This document shows positions 60,947 through 64,000 of a stretch of DNA of 64,000 bases, in pieces. Both the position numbers and the translations under genes were made by a program. Source of the stretch: Moniliophthora roreri (lineage: Eukaryota > Basidiomycota > Agaricomycetes > Agaricales > Marasmiaceae); contig LATX02000004.1 of assembly GCA_001466705.2 (NCBI GenBank), positions 99,699-163,698 of the forward strand. Direction: 5' to 3'. The stretch's first letter is position 1. Each line of letters starts with the position of its first letter. The notes beneath the pieces are model-generated. The model was not told where the DNA came from and did not search any database. It saw only the letters and a list, made by a program, of their open reading frames with translations.

Positions 60947-62291
60947 ATGGAATCTCTCCTCAGGTGGTCAATCCAAAACTCCCAGTCCGACGGTGCAAAT
61001 CCACCACCTCAACCTCGCAAAGGCCTCGACCCAGGAATTATCGACGCGATCCTAGGCAAATCAGATGCAGAGCAGATGAAAGAGGATATGGCTATTGCTA
61101 CTGATGTTAAAAGAGGAGAAGATGAAAGGATAGATGCGTTGGATCATTTGGAGATGGTACGCCAGGGCTTGGCTTTTTTTTCTTGCGCTGACTGATGAAG
61201 TTTTTACTTCTGGAAGCTCATTGAACACATCGACAATGCAAATGGTATATTAATGGTGGTATATCATCACTTTATTTACTGATTAGGTCGTACAGATCTC
61301 GAGAAACTCAAACTCTGGGAACCTCTCCACTCGTTATTGACATCGGATTCATCCACTGATCCAATCATCCTTCAAGCACTTTGGGTCATTGGAACGGCGT
61401 TACAGAACAATCCATCCGCTCAAGACTCCGTGCGTGCTTTCCTCCTTCCCTAGATAGACTAATAACCCTTAGGTGTTTACAGTACCTCTCCCTAAATCCT
61501 CTCGCAACACTAACATCCTTCCTCTCACCATCCTCCAACATATCGCCACAAATTCGGTCAAAAGTGATCTATACGCTCTCCGGCTTACTCAAGCATAACG
61601 CGACTGCTCTAACCAAATTTGACGACGAAGATGTCGACGGGTGGGTTAAATTGAGGCAGGGATTACAAGGTTTGGGGGTTCTGTTCCTTTTTATTTTCTA
61701 CTTTACGTTAACGTGCGTTGGTGGTAGACCCCGATATCTCCGTCCGGCGCAAAATCGCATTTCTCCTCAACACGCTTCTGACTCCCACTTCCACCACTAC
61801 TTCCGAGTCTTCGCCTTCCGACAATGCCAATGTGCAAACACCACAAACACAAGAAAACCGCCGCCCCGAACGAGTCCACCCCAACTCGCATTCGGCGCAT
61901 CTCACGAATCCCTCTCGAAGCGATACTTGTGGTATAACCAAATCTGCTATTGAGAAACACGGAATTGTATCGACGTTAGTGGACGGACTGACGAATCCTT
62001 TGCCGTATGGTGAAGACGGAGATGTGATGGAGCCGGATATAGATTTCGAGGAGAAGGGTGTTGGGTGCGCTCCTTCTTCCTTCTTGCCCTGAATACGGAT
62101 ATGCACTAACGCGCGTTTGTAGGTTGTTACGAACATATACAGTTGACTGTGATGGGGAGCTTTCGACGGAGCAAAAGGATGCTGTCAAGGATTGGATCGA
62201 TAAATCCCAAAAGCAAAACGCGGAAGGAGAGGAACGATGGGGGTTGAGTAGTACTGAGTTGAAAGAGTTGGTTGACAAGGTTCAATCGTGA
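60947..62291 (+). CDS. FES1: Hsp70 nucleotide-exchange factor Fes1
   Basis: Six exons, join(60947..61156, 61217..61244, 61287..61429, 61483..61669, 61728..62064, 62123..62291), encode 357 aa. Introns are 60, 42, 53, 58 and 58 nt, all phase-consistent, most with CTGAC, CTAAT or CTAAC branches. The product releases ADP from cytosolic Hsp70. The N-terminus MESLLRWSIQNSQ is the Fes1 hallmark. Armadillo-type helical repeats follow: ALDHLEMLIEHIDNAN, DLEKLKLWEPL, LQALWVIGTALQNNPSAQDS, YLSLNPLATLTSFLS, RSKVIYTLSGLLKHN and VRRKIAFLLNTLL. A Ser/Thr/Pro-rich loop (about 225-260) and a C-terminal helix (DAVKDWIDKSQKQN, ELKELVDKVQS) complete it. Length is in the range known for fungal Fes1. The ATG has A at -3. 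Intron 1 ends in AAG and intron 4 starts GTTTGG, both slightly unusual. Confidence 0.93.
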
Positions 62292-63289
62292 TTCAATGGT
62301 TGTATTAGAGTTGGCGATGTAAAGTTATATGTAATACGCTTCGAGAGACGTTTAGGACGGTGAAAGGATACCATCATGATGTCGATAATAGAATAACCGG
62401 TCTGTTCGGTCTCAGGTGTATCATCAACTCGGGAATGGCTGGCGTATGTGCGTGTGCTATAATTTGGAACTAATCTCTCCGTCTGTATTGCTAGCTTTAG
62501 CACCATTGGAGGTCTCCGACAATGTATCTTTGTTTTCTTACTCTTACCTCTTGCGAGTCTCTAAAGTGAGCAGAATATTGCAGTAGAAAAGAGGCGCCCA
62601 GTGATTCGGGCCGGGTCGACGTGAAATGCATACGAGTTTCTTCAGTCTTTGGATTCTCGACTTTGTTGGTAGGGAGTTGAGGGTTCTCGGAAGCGATTCT
62701 TGGTTTTATTCGGTCTGCGAACTCGCGATGAAGTGACAGAACATACCTCAAGTAAGATGCACAGCCTGCGTTTAGAATTGTTGCTCAATTAATAACGTTG
62801 AAGTCGTTCGCAGGAAGATTTAGAGATGGTACACATGACTCGTTGCAATGATATTAGAGTTCTGTATCAATCGAGCAGAAGTGCCATGAAACATGTCGTT
62901 ATGTGCTGTTCGTGTTCTGCGCGCCTGTCTCAGTTCACTACCATGACGTTGCAATTCGCCTCGCTAGTCATTTCTACCAGCTGACGGATAACGAGTCTTG
63001 CTATCTGAATTCAGGTGCGTTCTCTTATTGATATTATAACGAATTGTCGAATTGACTGTTTACTTTTCAGAAACTGCGAAGGACCCACTGGCTTTTGACT
63101 GGATCATGGGTATCGCTCGTTCTCTATCCCCAGAGACAAGGCCAGTCTGCCAGCTATCCCGCCCTCATGACAACACGTTTGATACTTGAACGCTCGAACA
63201 TTGAACAAAGACCTTTTCTGCCTCACATAATCCTTCCGGTTCACAATCAAAGCCATGTCAGGTGAACGCACAACTTCACCATGCGCTTG
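62292..63289. other. 3' flank of FES1 and repeat-bearing DNA
   Basis: This contains the first copy of a 160-bp direct repeat (62,466-62,625). A minus-strand frame at 62,497-62,751 overlaps the repeat. No gene is called. Confidence 0.45.
62466..62625 (+). repeat. 160-bp direct repeat, copy 1
   Basis: It starts GGAACTAATCTCTCCGTCT and ends CGGGCCGGGTCGACGTGAA. It matches 63,728-63,889 with roughly 75-80% identity by eye. Read on the minus strand both copies contain ENxDTLSxxSxGxKASxxDGE in one open frame, so the repeat may be a duplicated coding piece. Confidence 0.75.
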
Positions 63290-63830
63290 TCACAACGGAT
63301 ATGGTTTGTCTATCTCGGTAACTGGAGCTCTGTACCACACCCAACACGACTCGAAAACCCAATCAGCCCCTTCCCAAATTAACATTTCCTGCTCATCCCT
63401 CCACTTCGTCGTCTTCGTTTGATCTAACTTTTCATCTCCTTGGCTTTCTTCCCGTCTCCCTAGACGAACACCCTTACCACCACCTATCTCCCGACGACAC
63501 TTGGGGCAGTATCCCATGCACATGACACTGTTCTCCCGATACGGTTCCTGCGCGCAAGTCAATTTATATGTTTACCCGCCCAAAGGGAGATTCGGAGGCA
63601 GAAGAGGTATGATGAAGTTTTCGGCGATCGTATGGTTTGTTGATGATCATGAGGGTGGGATGTTGGTGAAGCGACGAGTGAGGTACATGGGTAGGTATAT
63701 CTGGATTATTATGCTCTTCGTACATGTGGGAACCAGTCTCTCCGTCTATATCACTAGCTTTTGTACCACTAGAGGCTCGCGATAATGTATCTTCGTTTTC
63801 TAACTCTTTACCTTACTTTGCAAGTCACTG
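63290..63830 (-). other. Possible 3' part of a minus-strand gene (uncertain)
   Basis: Two minus-strand frames look coding-like. One (about 63,575-63,830) reads GETGSHMYEEHNNPDIP, then MIINKPYDRRKLHHTSS. The other (63,290-63,555) reads EPYRENSVMCMGYCPKCRRE and ends VTEIDKPYPL before a TGA; its CxxxCPKC cluster could bind metal. Joining them would need an intron of only about 28 nt, too short to trust, so I leave the model open. The 5' end would lie beyond the window edge. The upstream part is shared with the truncated copy at 62.5 kb. Confidence 0.3.
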
Positions 63831-63889
63831 AAATGAGCAGGACGTCGCGGGTGAGGGGCGCCCAGCGAATCGGGCCGGGTCGACGTGAA
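63728..63889 (+). repeat. 160-bp direct repeat, copy 2
   Basis: Partner of 62,466-62,625. It ends with the same CGGGCCGGGTCGACGTGAA. In this copy the minus-strand frame stays open further than in copy 1. Confidence 0.75.
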
Positions 63890-64000
63890 GGCTGGTTCAT
63901 CACAGCATACCATGTAGAACATTTTTCATTCTCCCCAGCAATTCAACCCCGACACATTATAATGTTCCCGCCACCTACCAAGGCCTTGATCAATGATAAT

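Noticed and set aside
1..64000. CRISPR array, bacterial operons, tRNA or rRNA genes
   Set aside because: The DNA is clearly fungal nuclear; no regularly spaced repeats and no recognisable tRNA or rRNA sequence were seen, although a tRNA covariance search could not be run.

Overview
This is a window of fungal nuclear DNA, most likely from an Agaricomycete (Basidiomycota). The evidence is short phase-consistent GT-AG introns of about 42-70 nt with CTNAY-like branch sites, fungal-type Hsp60 and Fes1 chaperone genes, a DHA1-type transporter, and dispersed silenced repeats. I could not fix genus or species.

Layout. 1-7.2 kb holds no gene I recognise. 7.19-8.36 kb is a decayed plus-strand copy of an unknown repeated gene, called family F here. 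9.0-24.6 kb is the conserved, gene-rich part. It holds a 1281-aa glutamate/arginine-rich protein with a J-like C-terminal domain (minus), an 1149-aa disordered protein (plus), a 494-aa MFS transporter (plus) and mitochondrial HSP60 (plus). A perfect three-unit heat-shock element lies about 100 bp upstream of the HSP60 start codon. 24.98-33.02 kb is a sharply bounded CpG-poor, AT-rich block. It contains a two-gene inverted-repeat DNA transposon (a Tc1/mariner-like DD34E transposase with three in-frame TGA codons, plus a convergent 506-aa passenger gene) and family F copy 2. 36.45-37.72 kb is a deleted family F copy 3, followed by a small intact basic nuclear-type protein at 38.3-39.1 kb.

39.8-60.05 kb is a large, diverged tandem segmental duplication. 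Unit 1 is about 39,815-51,019 and unit 2 about 51,020-60,050. Each unit carries a decayed fragment of the HSP60 gene, a family F gene and further non-coding or relic DNA. The F gene of unit 1 (copy 4) is completely open across ten exons (584 aa). Its partner in unit 2 (copy 5) is broken by a 64-bp deletion. After the duplication comes FES1, an Hsp70 nucleotide-exchange factor gene with six exons, then a region with a 160-bp direct repeat.

How it fits together. HSP60 and FES1 are both protein-folding genes, and the first gene ends in a J-like domain, but nothing in the sequence shows that they are co-regulated. The less ordinary biology is in the accessory half: a multicopy ten-exon gene family with a conserved N-terminal glycine/phenylalanine/asparagine motif, a transposon with a passenger gene, methylation-like CpG decay that stops sharply, and fragments of the resident HSP60 gene copied 17-28 kb downstream and then duplicated. 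All intron positions below are my own reading from splice signals and frame; no transcript data were available.
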